Assembly: GCF_003419895.1 (NCBI RefSeq)
Contig: NZ_QPMM01000011.1
Location: forward strand, 124,001-188,000
DNA length: 64,000 bases
From: Chitinophaga silvatica
GTDB lineage: Bacteria > Bacteroidota > Bacteroidia > Chitinophagales > Chitinophagaceae
Reading direction: 5' to 3'
Shown piece after piece: positions 26,826 to 33,230 of the stretch. Made by a program: the position numbers and the translations under genes. Position 1 is the stretch's first letter, and each line of letters starts with the position of its first letter. The notes beneath the pieces are model-generated. The model was not told the origin of the DNA. It did no database searches and saw nothing but the letters and a program-made list of their open reading frames with translations.

Positions 26826-27740
26826 ATGCGCACACATTTACCCCATCTTTCCAAACAGCAGGTCATACAACTGGCAAAGCTGATAGAGAAAATCCTGCAT
26901 GTTCTGCAACCAGAATTGATCTGGTGCTTAGGCACCCGTACTACCATTATGCAGGATTGGAGTTGCTTCTGGCCGGGGGAAGGTTATCAGGAAATGATAT
27001 TCCCGACAACATTTGACTTGCTGATCCTAACCACAGATACAGAAAAACGACCGGAATACGAGCTTGTCCAGTTAATAGAACAGCAAGCGGCATCATTGCC
27101 ATGTGAAATCACCTGTATGGTTCAGAAGTATGCAGCATTTATGGATGGCTTGTCTATCGGTTATCGTTTTGACACTACCGTTTACCGTAAAGCGGTACCT
27201 GTTTACAGCAGCGGAAGGCCATTCACAGCAGAACTGCCCGTTGAACCAACGAAAGAAGAGATTAAAATCCGGATTACCACCCAATGGAACCGGTGTTTCA
27301 CTACTGCCAAACGGTTTTTCAAGACAGCCACTGATTGCCAGCAGGAGAACTGGCCGGAGCAGGCAGTATTTAACCTGCATCAGGCAGCACAACATACCTG
27401 CATGGCCATATTAAGAGGAATCACGGGATACCGGTCAACCACCCATAATCTTTCCCGCTTACTGGCCCTGATTGACAACTTCAGTATGGAACCGTCTGTT
27501 ATTTTTCCCCGATTGACAAGGGAAGAAACAGAACTATTCAACCTGTTAAACAAGGCTTATTCGGATGCCCGTTATAAAGAAGATTATACTGTACCTGCTG
27601 AAAAGGCTGCTATCCTCATAGACAGAATAAAGGAATTAATGTCCGTAGCCGAATCCCTTTACCAGACAAAGCTACAAGAACTTGATAAAGGCCAACCAAT
27701 TGTATTCCCTATAACAACTACACATGAGACAACAGCCTAA
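26826..27740 (+). CDS. HEPN-domain protein with degenerate nucleotidyltransferase-like N-terminus
   Basis: 304-aa protein. The N-terminal half (about 1-130) has a Gly-Thr-Arg-Thr-Thr and a Phe-Asp-Leu-Leu-Ile-Leu stretch like a minimal nucleotidyltransferase fold, but without a clear second catalytic Asp. The C-terminal half is a HEPN domain (PF05168 type): Ala-Val-Phe-Asn-Leu-His-Gln-Ala-Ala-Gln-His near 182, Thr-His-Asn-Leu-Ser-Arg-Leu near 209, and Tyr-Ser-Asp-Ala-Arg-Tyr near 244. MNT/HEPN pairs can be toxin-antitoxin systems, but the canonical RX4-6H ribonuclease motif is not clear here. It follows the kinase-like gene by 30 bases and overlaps the next gene by 17 bases. Confidence 0.75.
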   Translation: MRTHLPHLSKQQVIQLAKLIEKILHVLQPELIWCLGTRTTIMQDWSCFWPGEGYQEMIFPTTFDLLILTTDTEKRPEYELVQLIEQQAASLPCEITCMVQKYAAFMDGLSIGYRFDTTVYRKAVPVYSSGRPFTAELPVEPTKEEIKIRITTQWNRCFTTAKRFFKTATDCQQENWPEQAVFNLHQAAQHTCMAILRGITGYRSTTHNLSRLLALIDNFSMEPSVIFPRLTREETELFNLLNKAYSDARYKEDYTVPAEKAAILIDRIKELMSVAESLYQTKLQELDKGQPIVFPITTTHETTA

Positions 27741-28119
27741 CCGCCCCTCTGGAAATCCCGATAGATCAGGGCCAAGCATAACAATGGAGGTTTTGCTGCC
27801 AGCAAAATTCCAAATAGCTTGCAAACAAATGGGAGTGGATGAGCAGGAAGCTATCCAGTTCTGGATAGATCATATCCTAATAGTCTCCTATGTATTAAAC
27901 GAGGAAGAAGATATTTATTCTTTAGCTACATCGGTGTTTGCTGCCTATACGCATACAATTCACATTACGGCGATCCCGGATAAGGTTAAAAGAGAGATAT
28001 GTATATACTATACCCAACAGACAATCGCGCTGATAAGTGAGGCAGATCATACAAAGAGCTATATAGCCCTGATAAAAGAATGGTATCAGCGACTGCATAA
28101 GCATAATAAACGGCAATAA
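27724..28119 (+). CDS. Small hypothetical protein
   Basis: 131-aa protein with no recognised family. The first 20 residues are Pro/Arg-rich and disordered; an internal ATG at 27784 (Met-Glu-Val-Leu-Leu-Pro) is another possible start. The rest is helical with Ala-Ile-Gln-Phe-Trp-Ile-Asp-His and a Tyr-Val-Leu-Asn-Glu-Glu-Glu-Asp segment. A similar pattern (Leu-Val-Gln-Phe-Tyr-Val-Asp-His) occurs in the next protein, so the two may be distant paralogues. It overlaps the HEPN gene by 17 bases, indicating co-translation. Confidence 0.6.
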   Translation: MRQQPNRPSGNPDRSGPSITMEVLLPAKFQIACKQMGVDEQEAIQFWIDHILIVSYVLNEEEDIYSLATSVFAAYTHTIHITAIPDKVKREICIYYTQQTIALISEADHTKSYIALIKEWYQRLHKHNKRQ

Positions 28120-28127
28120 ATATTTAT

Positions 28128-28334
28128 ATGAAAAAGCGACTTACCCTGCGCCACACACACGACAGCTATATTCTTACGGAAATCACCCAGTGTACCTTAC
28201 AGGCATTGGTACAGTTTTACGTTGACCACGTATCGGTAAACGATTTTCTGCATACCAATGATCCTGTAATCGTAAAAGCCACAAAGGTATTCTTGTCCTT
28301 CACAAAAGAGGAAGAAAGGAACAAGCCGGGATAA
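28128..28334 (+). CDS. Small hypothetical protein, likely paralogue of its neighbour
   Basis: 68-aa protein, basic N-terminus then one helix with Leu-Val-Gln-Phe-Tyr-Val-Asp-His-Val-Ser and a Lys-Ala-Thr-Lys-Val-Phe-Leu-Ser-Phe segment. These align by eye with the middle of the preceding 131-aa protein. It starts eight bases after that gene. No function is known. Confidence 0.55.
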   Translation: MKKRLTLRHTHDSYILTEITQCTLQALVQFYVDHVSVNDFLHTNDPVIVKATKVFLSFTKEEERNKPG

Positions 28335-28390
28335 GCTACCCGTCAAATAAGGGAGGGGGAATTATTACCGGTTTTTATTATATTAGTAGC

Positions 28391-29209
28391 ATGCCTAAGA
28401 AAGAAACTCCCTTAAACCCACCCCGCAACCATGTTGCCCTGCTTCTGGTACAAAAATTCCAGCATGACTACGAGGCAATAATGGAGCACTACACCTTATT
28501 GCAACAACTGGAAATTTCCGAACACCTGCTAAGTATTGTCCAATTGGCCCGGCAAGAGGGTGTTCATAGTGATCAATTCTGGCATCAGTACAAAGCAAAG
28601 GATTTAGCGTTACTCAAACGCTATGGCAAAACCCTTAAACCTTATGTGAGTAAGAGCTTTCACGCTTATTTTTATGATAATACCGTATTGGCAGAAAAAG
28701 AAATTTATTCCTGTGAGGTATACAACAGCTTACCTGGAGCTGAACAATCCTTATCCGCAGATGAAAACAGTCAATTTCTCCAGCTCTGTCAAAACGTGCT
28801 GGATTCGGCCATTCATTTTCTTTACCTGCAAAAGGAGCCGGAGGGGCTTTACATAGAAGCTGTAACTGCACCTGCTACAGAAGAACCGAATAAAGAGGCG
28901 ACCCGCTACCGGCAATTGCTCACCTTATATTACCTGCTCAAAGCAGGCTTCCAGACAGAACACCGGGATAATGGCAATATCAGTGATGTAGTTAGGCTGG
29001 CACATCTGCTAACAGGGATAAAGTTTACCACCCTGCAAAATTCAGACATCTATAAGAAATACGCTAAAATACCCGATCACAAAGCAGGCGCACAGTTGCT
29101 GGCAGACCTTCAATACATTCGACCTTACTTTACGGTTCTTCACCTGGACAGTGCTGTTGCCCTTATAGATGAAGATATCCGGCAGCATGCTAAACGGATC
29201 AGGAAATAA
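28391..29209 (+). CDS. Hypothetical helical protein
   Basis: 272-aa protein that I do not recognise. It is rich in helices with a Tyr/Leu/Gln-rich first half (Asn-His-Val-Ala-Leu-Leu-Leu-Val-Gln-Lys-Phe-Gln near 13). In the second half it has Leu-Leu-Thr-Leu-Tyr-Tyr-Leu-Leu-Lys-Ala-Gly-Phe near 179 and Ile-Tyr-Lys-Lys-Tyr near 220. The second half recalls the C-terminal helical region of RteC-type regulators of Bacteroidota mobile elements, but the match is weak and I do not call it RteC. The weak palindrome-like ATTACCGG element lies 20 bases upstream of the start. It is part of the small-gene run of the island. Confidence 0.6.
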   Translation: MPKKETPLNPPRNHVALLLVQKFQHDYEAIMEHYTLLQQLEISEHLLSIVQLARQEGVHSDQFWHQYKAKDLALLKRYGKTLKPYVSKSFHAYFYDNTVLAEKEIYSCEVYNSLPGAEQSLSADENSQFLQLCQNVLDSAIHFLYLQKEPEGLYIEAVTAPATEEPNKEATRYRQLLTLYYLLKAGFQTEHRDNGNISDVVRLAHLLTGIKFTTLQNSDIYKKYAKIPDHKAGAQLLADLQYIRPYFTVLHLDSAVALIDEDIRQHAKRIRK

Positions 29210-29217
29210 CTGCTACT

Positions 29218-29314
29218 GCTTACCGTTAATACAAACAGCTTGCCGTTAAACGGTCTCCTCACTTGAAGTCTACTAACTACATTTAAAACATAGGTATCCC
29301 TATAGGGGGATACC
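29218..29314. promoter_or_regulatory. Repeat-rich control region in the small-gene cluster
   Basis: GCTTACCGTTAAT (29218-29230) and GCTTGCCGTTAAACGG (29238-29253) are direct repeats exactly 20 bp apart. Further right an inverted repeat GGTATCCC/GGGATACC (29293-29300 and 29307-29314) is present. The repeat CCGTTAA also occurs in the palindrome ahead of the 30079 gene. The region follows the 28391 gene and precedes the 29395 gene, so it probably holds a promoter and its operators. Confidence 0.5.
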
Positions 29315-29371
29315 AGCCTTCTTGCTATTCTCATCTTTGCATACAGAACGGCAAACGTAAAAATGACTTCC

Positions 29372-29385
29372 GTTTACCGGTAAAC
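29372..29385. promoter_or_regulatory. Palindrome just upstream of a small gene (operator-like)
   Basis: GTTTACCGGTAAAC is a perfect 14-bp palindrome that ends nine bases before the ATG at 29395. A near-identical copy lies ahead of the 30079 gene, so one regulator may control several genes of the cluster. The site is too close to the start for a normal -7 element, so it might act in the 5' leader. Confidence 0.5.
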
Positions 29386-29394
29386 CCAACCTGT

Positions 29395-29763
29395 ATGTCA
29401 ACAATAACACCTGACTCAAAACAAGCACCACCTGATCCAACAGCAGCAAAGGAAAAGGCAGCAAAAACTCCTATAGCTCCGCAGGACCTGTTAAACCGCC
29501 TATCTGGTGTACTACCTACAGAAAAGGAGGGATTACAACAATGGTATAAGTTATTGGCTCATCCGTTGATCGTTATAGCGAGCCTCTGTCTGCTGGCTTA
29601 TTGGTTATATACACAAAAGTATCAGGCATCGCCAACCCAGAGCCCTGAAAAAGCAAGGCTGAAAAAACAGGTAAAGAAGTGGAAGAAGCGGTACAAACAA
29701 AACCATCACAATAGTATTAGCGATAATCGGCATACTGTAAACGGTATATCCCTGATGGATTAA
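29395..29763 (+). CDS. Small membrane protein, unknown
   Basis: 122-aa protein. The first 60 residues are a Pro/Ala/Lys-rich disordered segment. One membrane segment follows (about residues 61-78, Val-Ile-Ala-Ser-Leu-Cys-Leu-Leu-Ala-Tyr-Trp), then a strongly basic tail with Lys-Lys-Gln-Val-Lys-Lys-Trp-Lys-Lys-Arg. No family recognised. Its start lies nine bases downstream of a perfect palindrome, and it is followed by the 29783 gene after 19 bases. Confidence 0.6.
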   Translation: MSTITPDSKQAPPDPTAAKEKAAKTPIAPQDLLNRLSGVLPTEKEGLQQWYKLLAHPLIVIASLCLLAYWLYTQKYQASPTQSPEKARLKKQVKKWKKRYKQNHHNSISDNRHTVNGISLMD

Positions 29764-29782
29764 GAACTTAAAACACATCACC

Positions 29783-30049
29783 ATGCAAAGTGCTAACAAA
29801 CCGGCTACAACCAGTTCACACACTATTCCTATTGATGTTTTAGTGGACATCATTCGCATCCTGCTCAATAACCATTTAAACTGGCAGGTAGAAGGCATCA
29901 ATGAGCAGGAAGGCACCCTGCTGGTACAAATCAGCCAACAACAGGGTAACCCTAAACACCAGAAAGCCTTACAAAACATCATTGGCATATTGGGTGATTA
30001 CAATTACTACTTTAAGGGCAGTCCACAGGATGAAGCCCTCGACTATTAA
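29783..30049 (+). CDS. Small hypothetical protein, paralogue of the 30797 gene
   Basis: 88-aa protein. After a Ser/Thr-rich start the core is Ile-Pro-Ile-Asp-Val-Leu-Val-Asp-Ile-Ile-Arg-Ile-Leu-Leu-Asn, then Gln-Glu-Gly-Thr-Leu-Leu-Val-Gln-Ile. The same pattern is seen in the 30797 protein (Val-Pro-Val-Asp-Val-Leu-Ile, then Asp-Glu-Gly-His-Ile-Thr-Ile-Glu-Val), so the two are paralogues separated by the zinc-ribbon gene. Fold and function unknown. Confidence 0.6.
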   Translation: MQSANKPATTSSHTIPIDVLVDIIRILLNNHLNWQVEGINEQEGTLLVQISQQQGNPKHQKALQNIIGILGDYNYYFKGSPQDEALDY

Positions 30050-30056
30050 CAATATC

Positions 30057-30070
30057 GTTTACCGTTAAAC
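30057..30070. promoter_or_regulatory. Near-palindrome upstream of the zinc-ribbon gene
   Basis: GTTTACCGTTAAAC differs by one base from the perfect palindrome at 29372-29385 and lies eight bases before the ATG at 30079, almost the same spacing. This repeated placement points to a common regulator. Confidence 0.5.
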
Positions 30071-30078
30071 TGAAATCA

Positions 30079-30765
30079 ATGACTACCACCTGTCAATACT
30101 GTGGCACGCCGATGCAAGCCTTACGAAGCACCCGTAAATATTGTAGTGATACCTGCAAGCAGTTAGCATTTTACAAACGGAACGGATTGGTATTAGCCGA
30201 TGCAGAAACTAATACTTTAACAGGTAATGAACCAGCAGTTTTGCAGGCAGAAGCCAAAACAAATGCAGATAAACCAGATTATATGGTAAGGCAACAAGAC
30301 CAGCCCTATCAGCAGGTATATTCCCGGCTACTGGAAGCGGTACAGGAATGCCTGGATAGTAATAACTACACATTTATATTTGAAAACCCAGAGCAATATT
30401 GGGGAACCTATGCCATACAGCCAGTAAAATGGGTAAGCCTTCGATTGCGCTGCCTGTTGGAAAATATGCTTCGTTTAAGCAATATGCCTTCTATACCCAA
30501 CGAAACATTAGTTCTTTTACGGGATTCGTTTGCTGATATGGCGGCGGCAAGTCCTTACCGGCAACTGCATGCTGATTATCCCTACACCGCGCTGGCAAAA
30601 GACATCATACACAACCTTGACCGCATTGTTCATAACGTTAAACCGAAAGGCTATACCCGCTTTCGTTTAACGCTTAGCCGTAAAGCATCCCTCATTGCCT
30701 GTCGTTTTGCGCTGGCAGCTATGGTGCCGCTAGTAAAGTTCCGTGAACTCAACTTTTCAGAATAA
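30079..30765 (+). CDS. Protein with N-terminal Cys4 zinc ribbon
   Basis: 228-aa protein. The N-terminus has Cys-Gln-Tyr-Cys-Gly and Lys-Tyr-Cys-Ser-Asp-Thr-Cys-Lys (residues 5-27), a C-x2-C-x12-C-x3-C zinc-ribbon or treble-clef type motif like that of small Bacteroidota DNA-binding proteins. The remaining 190 residues are helical with no recognised motif. It may bind nucleic acid. It lies between two paralogous small genes, with a near-palindrome before its start. Confidence 0.65.
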   Translation: MTTTCQYCGTPMQALRSTRKYCSDTCKQLAFYKRNGLVLADAETNTLTGNEPAVLQAEAKTNADKPDYMVRQQDQPYQQVYSRLLEAVQECLDSNNYTFIFENPEQYWGTYAIQPVKWVSLRLRCLLENMLRLSNMPSIPNETLVLLRDSFADMAAASPYRQLHADYPYTALAKDIIHNLDRIVHNVKPKGYTRFRLTLSRKASLIACRFALAAMVPLVKFRELNFSE

Positions 30766-30796
30766 TTATCTCTAAATCTCTAAACCCAATTATTGT

Positions 30797-31045
30797 ATGT
30801 TAACTGTTATTACAAAACGCAAATTACACGTTCCTGTAGATGTGCTGATCCGGGTAGCCGATGTGTTACTGGAAAACGATATCACCAATACTATTACAGG
30901 CACAGATGAAGATGAGGGCCACATCACTATTGAAGTGGAATACGAAAAAGAGCAGCGGGATGCCATTCATGAAGCCGAAGACATTATCTCGGACTACCAT
31001 GAAAATGAAGAAGACGAGGATGATGACGAAGACGATGAAGATTAA
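30797..31045 (+). CDS. Small acidic protein, paralogue of the 29783 gene
   Basis: 82-aa protein whose first 50 residues match the pattern of the 29783 protein (Pro-Val-Asp-Val-Leu-Ile-Arg-Val, then Asp-Glu-Gly-His-Ile-Thr-Ile). The C-terminus is a run of about 18 Asp and Glu residues (Glu-Asp-Glu-Asp-Asp-Asp type). Such acidic tails can mimic DNA or bind a basic partner; that is speculation. It is the last gene of the rightward run and is followed by a hairpin terminator. Confidence 0.6.
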   Translation: MLTVITKRKLHVPVDVLIRVADVLLENDITNTITGTDEDEGHITIEVEYEKEQRDAIHEAEDIISDYHENEEDEDDDEDDED

Positions 31046-31059
31046 CACCTATCTTACCA

Positions 31060-31096
31060 CCACCACTGCAAGATTACTCGTAGTGGTGATTTTCTT
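31060..31096 (+). terminator. Terminator of the small-gene cluster
   Basis: CACCACT and AGTGGTG arms (31061-31067, 31082-31088) with a 14-nt loop, followed by ATTTTCTTT. It sits 15 bases after the stop of the acidic protein gene. The stretch up to 31189 shows nothing else. Confidence 0.6.
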
Positions 31097-31189
31097 TACA
31101 CAAAAACTAAAGCCCTAATCTTACACCTGTGAAAGGTAAATTCCAATACTAAACCATACAATATGATATAACGTGACGATCTACTAATC

Positions 31190-31411
31190 ATGCGAGCAAT
31201 TGCACTCTGTTTTAAACCCTTCCTAAAACCAGAAGAAGCGCTGATTTATTGTAACCTTGGCTGAACGCAATTTGCTAAGAACTGTGAAGAATATGGGGTT
31301 TACAAAACCAATAGTGGTTATTACAGGAAAGAAGATATAGACAAGAAGTTGTCCGGTGAAACAGCGGCAGTGCAGGCTGCAACCCCGCAGATCAAACTAA
31401 GAGCTGCATAG
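31190..31411 (+). pseudogene. Excisionase-like HTH protein, nonsense mutation
   Basis: The frame from ATG at 31190 to TAG at 31409-31411 would encode 73 aa, but codon 25 is TGA (31262-31264). Without it the protein reads as a small Xis/MerR-like DNA-binding protein: Lys-Pro-Glu-Glu-Ala-Leu-Ile-Tyr-Cys helix, then Lys-Asn-Cys-Glu-Glu-Tyr-Gly and Ser-Gly-Tyr-Tyr-Arg-Lys-Glu-Asp-Ile-Asp near residue 45. The last phrase is the usual end of the HTH in small DNA-binding proteins encoded beside Bacteroidota integrases. TGA most simply arises from CGA (Arg). The gene lies beside the integrase gene and faces it across a terminator. Loss of an excisionase would block excision. Confidence 0.7.
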
Positions 31412-31415
31412 TAAA

Positions 31416-31445
31416 ACAGGGCTATTCATCATCGAATAGCCCTGT
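31416..31445. terminator. Bidirectional terminator between excisionase-like and integrase genes
   Basis: ACAGGGCTATTC and its exact complement (12-bp arms) around a 6-nt loop. It is located between the stop of the rightward excisionase-like gene and the stop of the leftward integrase gene, as expected for a shared terminator. Confidence 0.8.
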
Positions 31446-31454
31446 TGCTTTAGC

Positions 31455-32549
31455 CTAAAGGAAACCCTCAATATTAAAAGAAGGCAAGTGACTGATCGCC
31501 TCCGACTGATCTTTGGGCTTATGCCTTTTGTAAGTCTGTTGTACCTGCCTTGTAGTGGTATGCCCCATGAGATACGCGATAGTCACATCATCCACATTCT
31601 TATCCTTTAGAAGAATAGAGAAACTTAACCGGGCGCAAGACCATGTTACGTATTTATTCACGCCAGCCCGTTTAATCCATTCTCCTAACACCTTATTGGC
31701 ACCATTAGCTGTAGGCAGGCTGAATACTTTATTGGTAGAAATTGTCTTACCTAGCGGCAGTTGTTTAACCTCTTCCAAAATAGCAAGGGCTATAGGGTGC
31801 AGGGTAAGCACTACAGGCTTGCCGGTTTTCTGCTGTATGATCCTTGTAATTAATGTACCACCTTGTAAATCCTGCCATTCCAGCCTTTTCACATCCACCC
31901 ATCTCAGCCCGGTATAGCAACTAAATAAAAAGGCCAGCTTCACTTGCTGGTTAAAACAGGGTGTGTTAAGTAAAGCAATATATTCCTCTGATTCCAGGTG
32001 TTCCTTCAACGCAGCGCTAGGATTGCGCACAGCCGGAATATCCTCTGTCGGGTTATTCCTGAAATATCCATCCTTCGTAGCAGCTTTCACAACCCATTTG
32101 AAACGTGCATAATAGTTGGCCGGAGTTTCGCCAGTCAATGTATCCAACAAATGCCGCCGGAACCGTTTACAAAAATTCTCCGTAATATCTACCGGTGAGA
32201 TAAAATCACTTTTGATATAAGCCTTAAACTTGGTAAGATAGCAGGCCAGATGCCGGTTGCCTTCCCGTTTATTTAATTTGATATAATCCTCAAAATACTC
32301 AACAAAATTTGCCTTGAATTTATGAGCAGGGATAACCGGTGTACCAACCGCCTGCTGTTCGATAGTTAACTGGCTCTTTTTAGTCTCCAGTATCTTCAGC
32401 GCTTCTTTGTTGAAGTTCTTTTGAATCTGGTTTTGCGGGTTAGCATAAATAAATACGCCGGTAGAAGGTCGCTGTCCGGGGCCACGACCTAAATCATAAA
32501 AGAAATAGATCTTATCTCCTTTCTTATTGAGCTTTTCTCCAATGTTCAT
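31455..32549 (-). CDS. Tyrosine recombinase (island integrase)
   Basis: 364-aa site-specific integrase. An N-terminal SAM-like arm/core-binding domain covers about residues 70-180. The catalytic domain holds the first Arg in Thr-Gly-Leu-Arg-Trp-Val-Asp-Val near 217, the second Arg in Thr-Trp-Ser-Cys-Ala-Arg near 303, the His in Met-Gly-His-Thr-Thr-Thr near 329, and the nucleophile Tyr in Gln-Thr-Tyr-Lys-Arg near 340. The usual His of the HxxR box is Ser here. This is the kind of enzyme that inserts elements into tRNA 3' ends. It reads away from the tRNA-Leu attachment site, which is about 440 bp upstream of its start, and the arm-site repeats lie between. It looks intact. Confidence 0.93.
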   Translation of the reverse strand: MNIGEKLNKKGDKIYFFYDLGRGPGQRPSTGVFIYANPQNQIQKNFNKEALKILETKKSQLTIEQQAVGTPVIPAHKFKANFVEYFEDYIKLNKREGNRHLACYLTKFKAYIKSDFISPVDITENFCKRFRRHLLDTLTGETPANYYARFKWVVKAATKDGYFRNNPTEDIPAVRNPSAALKEHLESEEYIALLNTPCFNQQVKLAFLFSCYTGLRWVDVKRLEWQDLQGGTLITRIIQQKTGKPVVLTLHPIALAILEEVKQLPLGKTISTNKVFSLPTANGANKVLGEWIKRAGVNKYVTWSCARLSFSILLKDKNVDDVTIAYLMGHTTTRQVQQTYKRHKPKDQSEAISHLPSFNIEGFL

Positions 32550-32752
32550 AGGGTTTCATTTTTAAAGGTTACGGGAGAGAAGCCCAATGAGTATGCCATG
32601 CCAACAATAAAAACAAGGTAGCTAAAGCAAGCTACCATCCGGTGAAAGTTTCTGAAAGAAAGCGGGAATAACAATCTTGAAAATAATTTTAAAAACCATC
32701 CTGCACAAAATGGCAGAACAGCCATATAGGCTTGGGCTTCACTGCCAGCAGC

Positions 32753-32942
32753 GAGTGTCATAGTGAGTGTCAAACCGGGTGTCAAATATGCCTTTTTAAC
32801 CTGATTTTGATGCAAAAATCTCTTGGTTAGATTCCGGTTGTGTTCCGGTGGAGTGCCTGCAATTCTGAGTGTCATTGCGAGTGTCATTTGAGTGTCGTAA
32901 ATAGTGGGAAAAAGGCCTAAAAAGCATGAAAAACCGACACTC
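32753..32942. promoter_or_regulatory. Integrase arm-type sites: two clusters of GAGTGTCA repeats
   Basis: GAGTGTCA or a one-base variant occurs at 32753, 32765 and 32777, then at 32867, 32879 and 32890; the steps are 12, 12, then 12 and 11 bp. An inverted copy (CGACACTC) lies at 32935-32942. The repeats fill the space between the integrase start and the attachment site, where arm-type binding sites of tyrosine integrases are expected. They also make the 113-codon leftward frame at 32546-32887 look spurious. Excision-factor or regulator sites are alternatives. Confidence 0.6.
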
Positions 32943-32950
32943 GCGAAAAT

Positions 32951-32985
32951 AAAAAAGCCTTACAAATCAATGACTTGTAAGGCTT
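32951..32985 (-). terminator. tRNA-Leu terminator (island-borne copy)
   Basis: Perfect 11-bp arms (AAGCCTTACAA and TTGTAAGGCTT) with a 9-nt loop; on the minus strand it is followed by six T. It lies just past the tRNA 3' end. A different but equivalent hairpin stands at the left end of the island. Confidence 0.8.
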
Positions 32986-32989
32986 ATAA

Positions 32990-33006
32990 GTGCCCAGAAC
33001 AGGAAT
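32990..33006. repeat. Right attachment site (17-bp direct repeat at the tRNA 3' end)
   Basis: GTGCCCAGAACAGGAAT, identical to 8615-8631. It covers the acceptor-stem and T-arm end of tRNA-Leu, so integration restores a complete tRNA gene on this side. Confidence 0.85.
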
Positions 33007-33075
33007 CGAACCTGCACATCCTTGCGAATACAAGATTTTGAGTCTAGCGCGTCTACCAATTCCGCCATCTGGGCA
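32991..33075 (-). tRNA. tRNA-Leu (CAA)
   Basis: The 85-nt minus-strand sequence folds as a class II tRNA. Acceptor arms TGCCCAG and CTGGGCA pair after the usual discriminator A; the D-arm has GGCGGAATTGGTAGACGC, and the anticodon loop reads CTCAAAA with anticodon CAA. A variable arm is present, and the T-arm has GGTTCGATTCC. The gene does not encode CCA. The anticodon decodes UUG leucine codons. The 3' end is the attachment site of the island, and the gene is intact. Confidence 0.95.
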
Positions 33076-33230
33076 ATAAAACAAGAACTATTTCTTTTGT
33101 TTCGGGCTGCAAGTATAGAACAGTTTTTTTAATTATTCAATTTTTTTTTGTCGGAACATAAAAAAAGGTTCTAAGAACAGGTAATTGCAATTGAATTTAT
33201 GTAATGCAAGCAGCGAGAAATTGAAATCAT

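Larger units (their letters stand above)
8615..33006. mobile_element. Integrated genomic (defence) island in tRNA-Leu
   Basis: The island spans the two 17-bp direct repeats, about 24.4 kb. It has a tyrosine integrase (31455-32549) beside the intact tRNA-Leu, a broken excisionase-like gene (31190-31411) and candidate integrase arm sites near both ends. Cargo: TAXI/membrane pair, AbiE, type I restriction-modification, helicase-nuclease, 5'-nucleotidase, XRE regulator, and a kinase/HEPN/small-protein cluster. I find no relaxase, coupling protein, conjugation pilus gene, replication initiator or phage structural gene, so self-transfer is unlikely. At least three genes carry inactivating lesions, which suggests the island is ageing and possibly fixed in place. 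Confidence 0.85.

Noticed and set aside
28391..29209. RteC regulator of Bacteroidota elements
   Set aside because: Only a weak helical likeness in the second half; the typical conserved end is not seen.
29218..29314. CRISPR array
   Set aside because: Only two units at 20-bp spacing, no further repeats or spacers, and no cas genes.
30861..31118. 85-codon frame overlapping the acidic protein gene
   Set aside because: It is the shifted reading of the Asp/Glu-rich end of the 30797 gene and gives a Met/Lys/Thr-rich nonsense protein.
32546..32887. 113-codon leftward open frame just upstream of the integrase
   Set aside because: Its Met-Thr-Leu repeats come from the regular GAGTGTCA DNA repeats, it overlaps the integrase start and shows no protein-like motif.
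8615..33006. Integrative and conjugative element
   Set aside because: No relaxase, coupling ATPase, conjugative pilus or Tra-type gene is visible in the whole island.
8615..33006. Prophage
   Set aside because: No capsid, portal, terminase, tail or lysis gene; only the integrase is phage-like.
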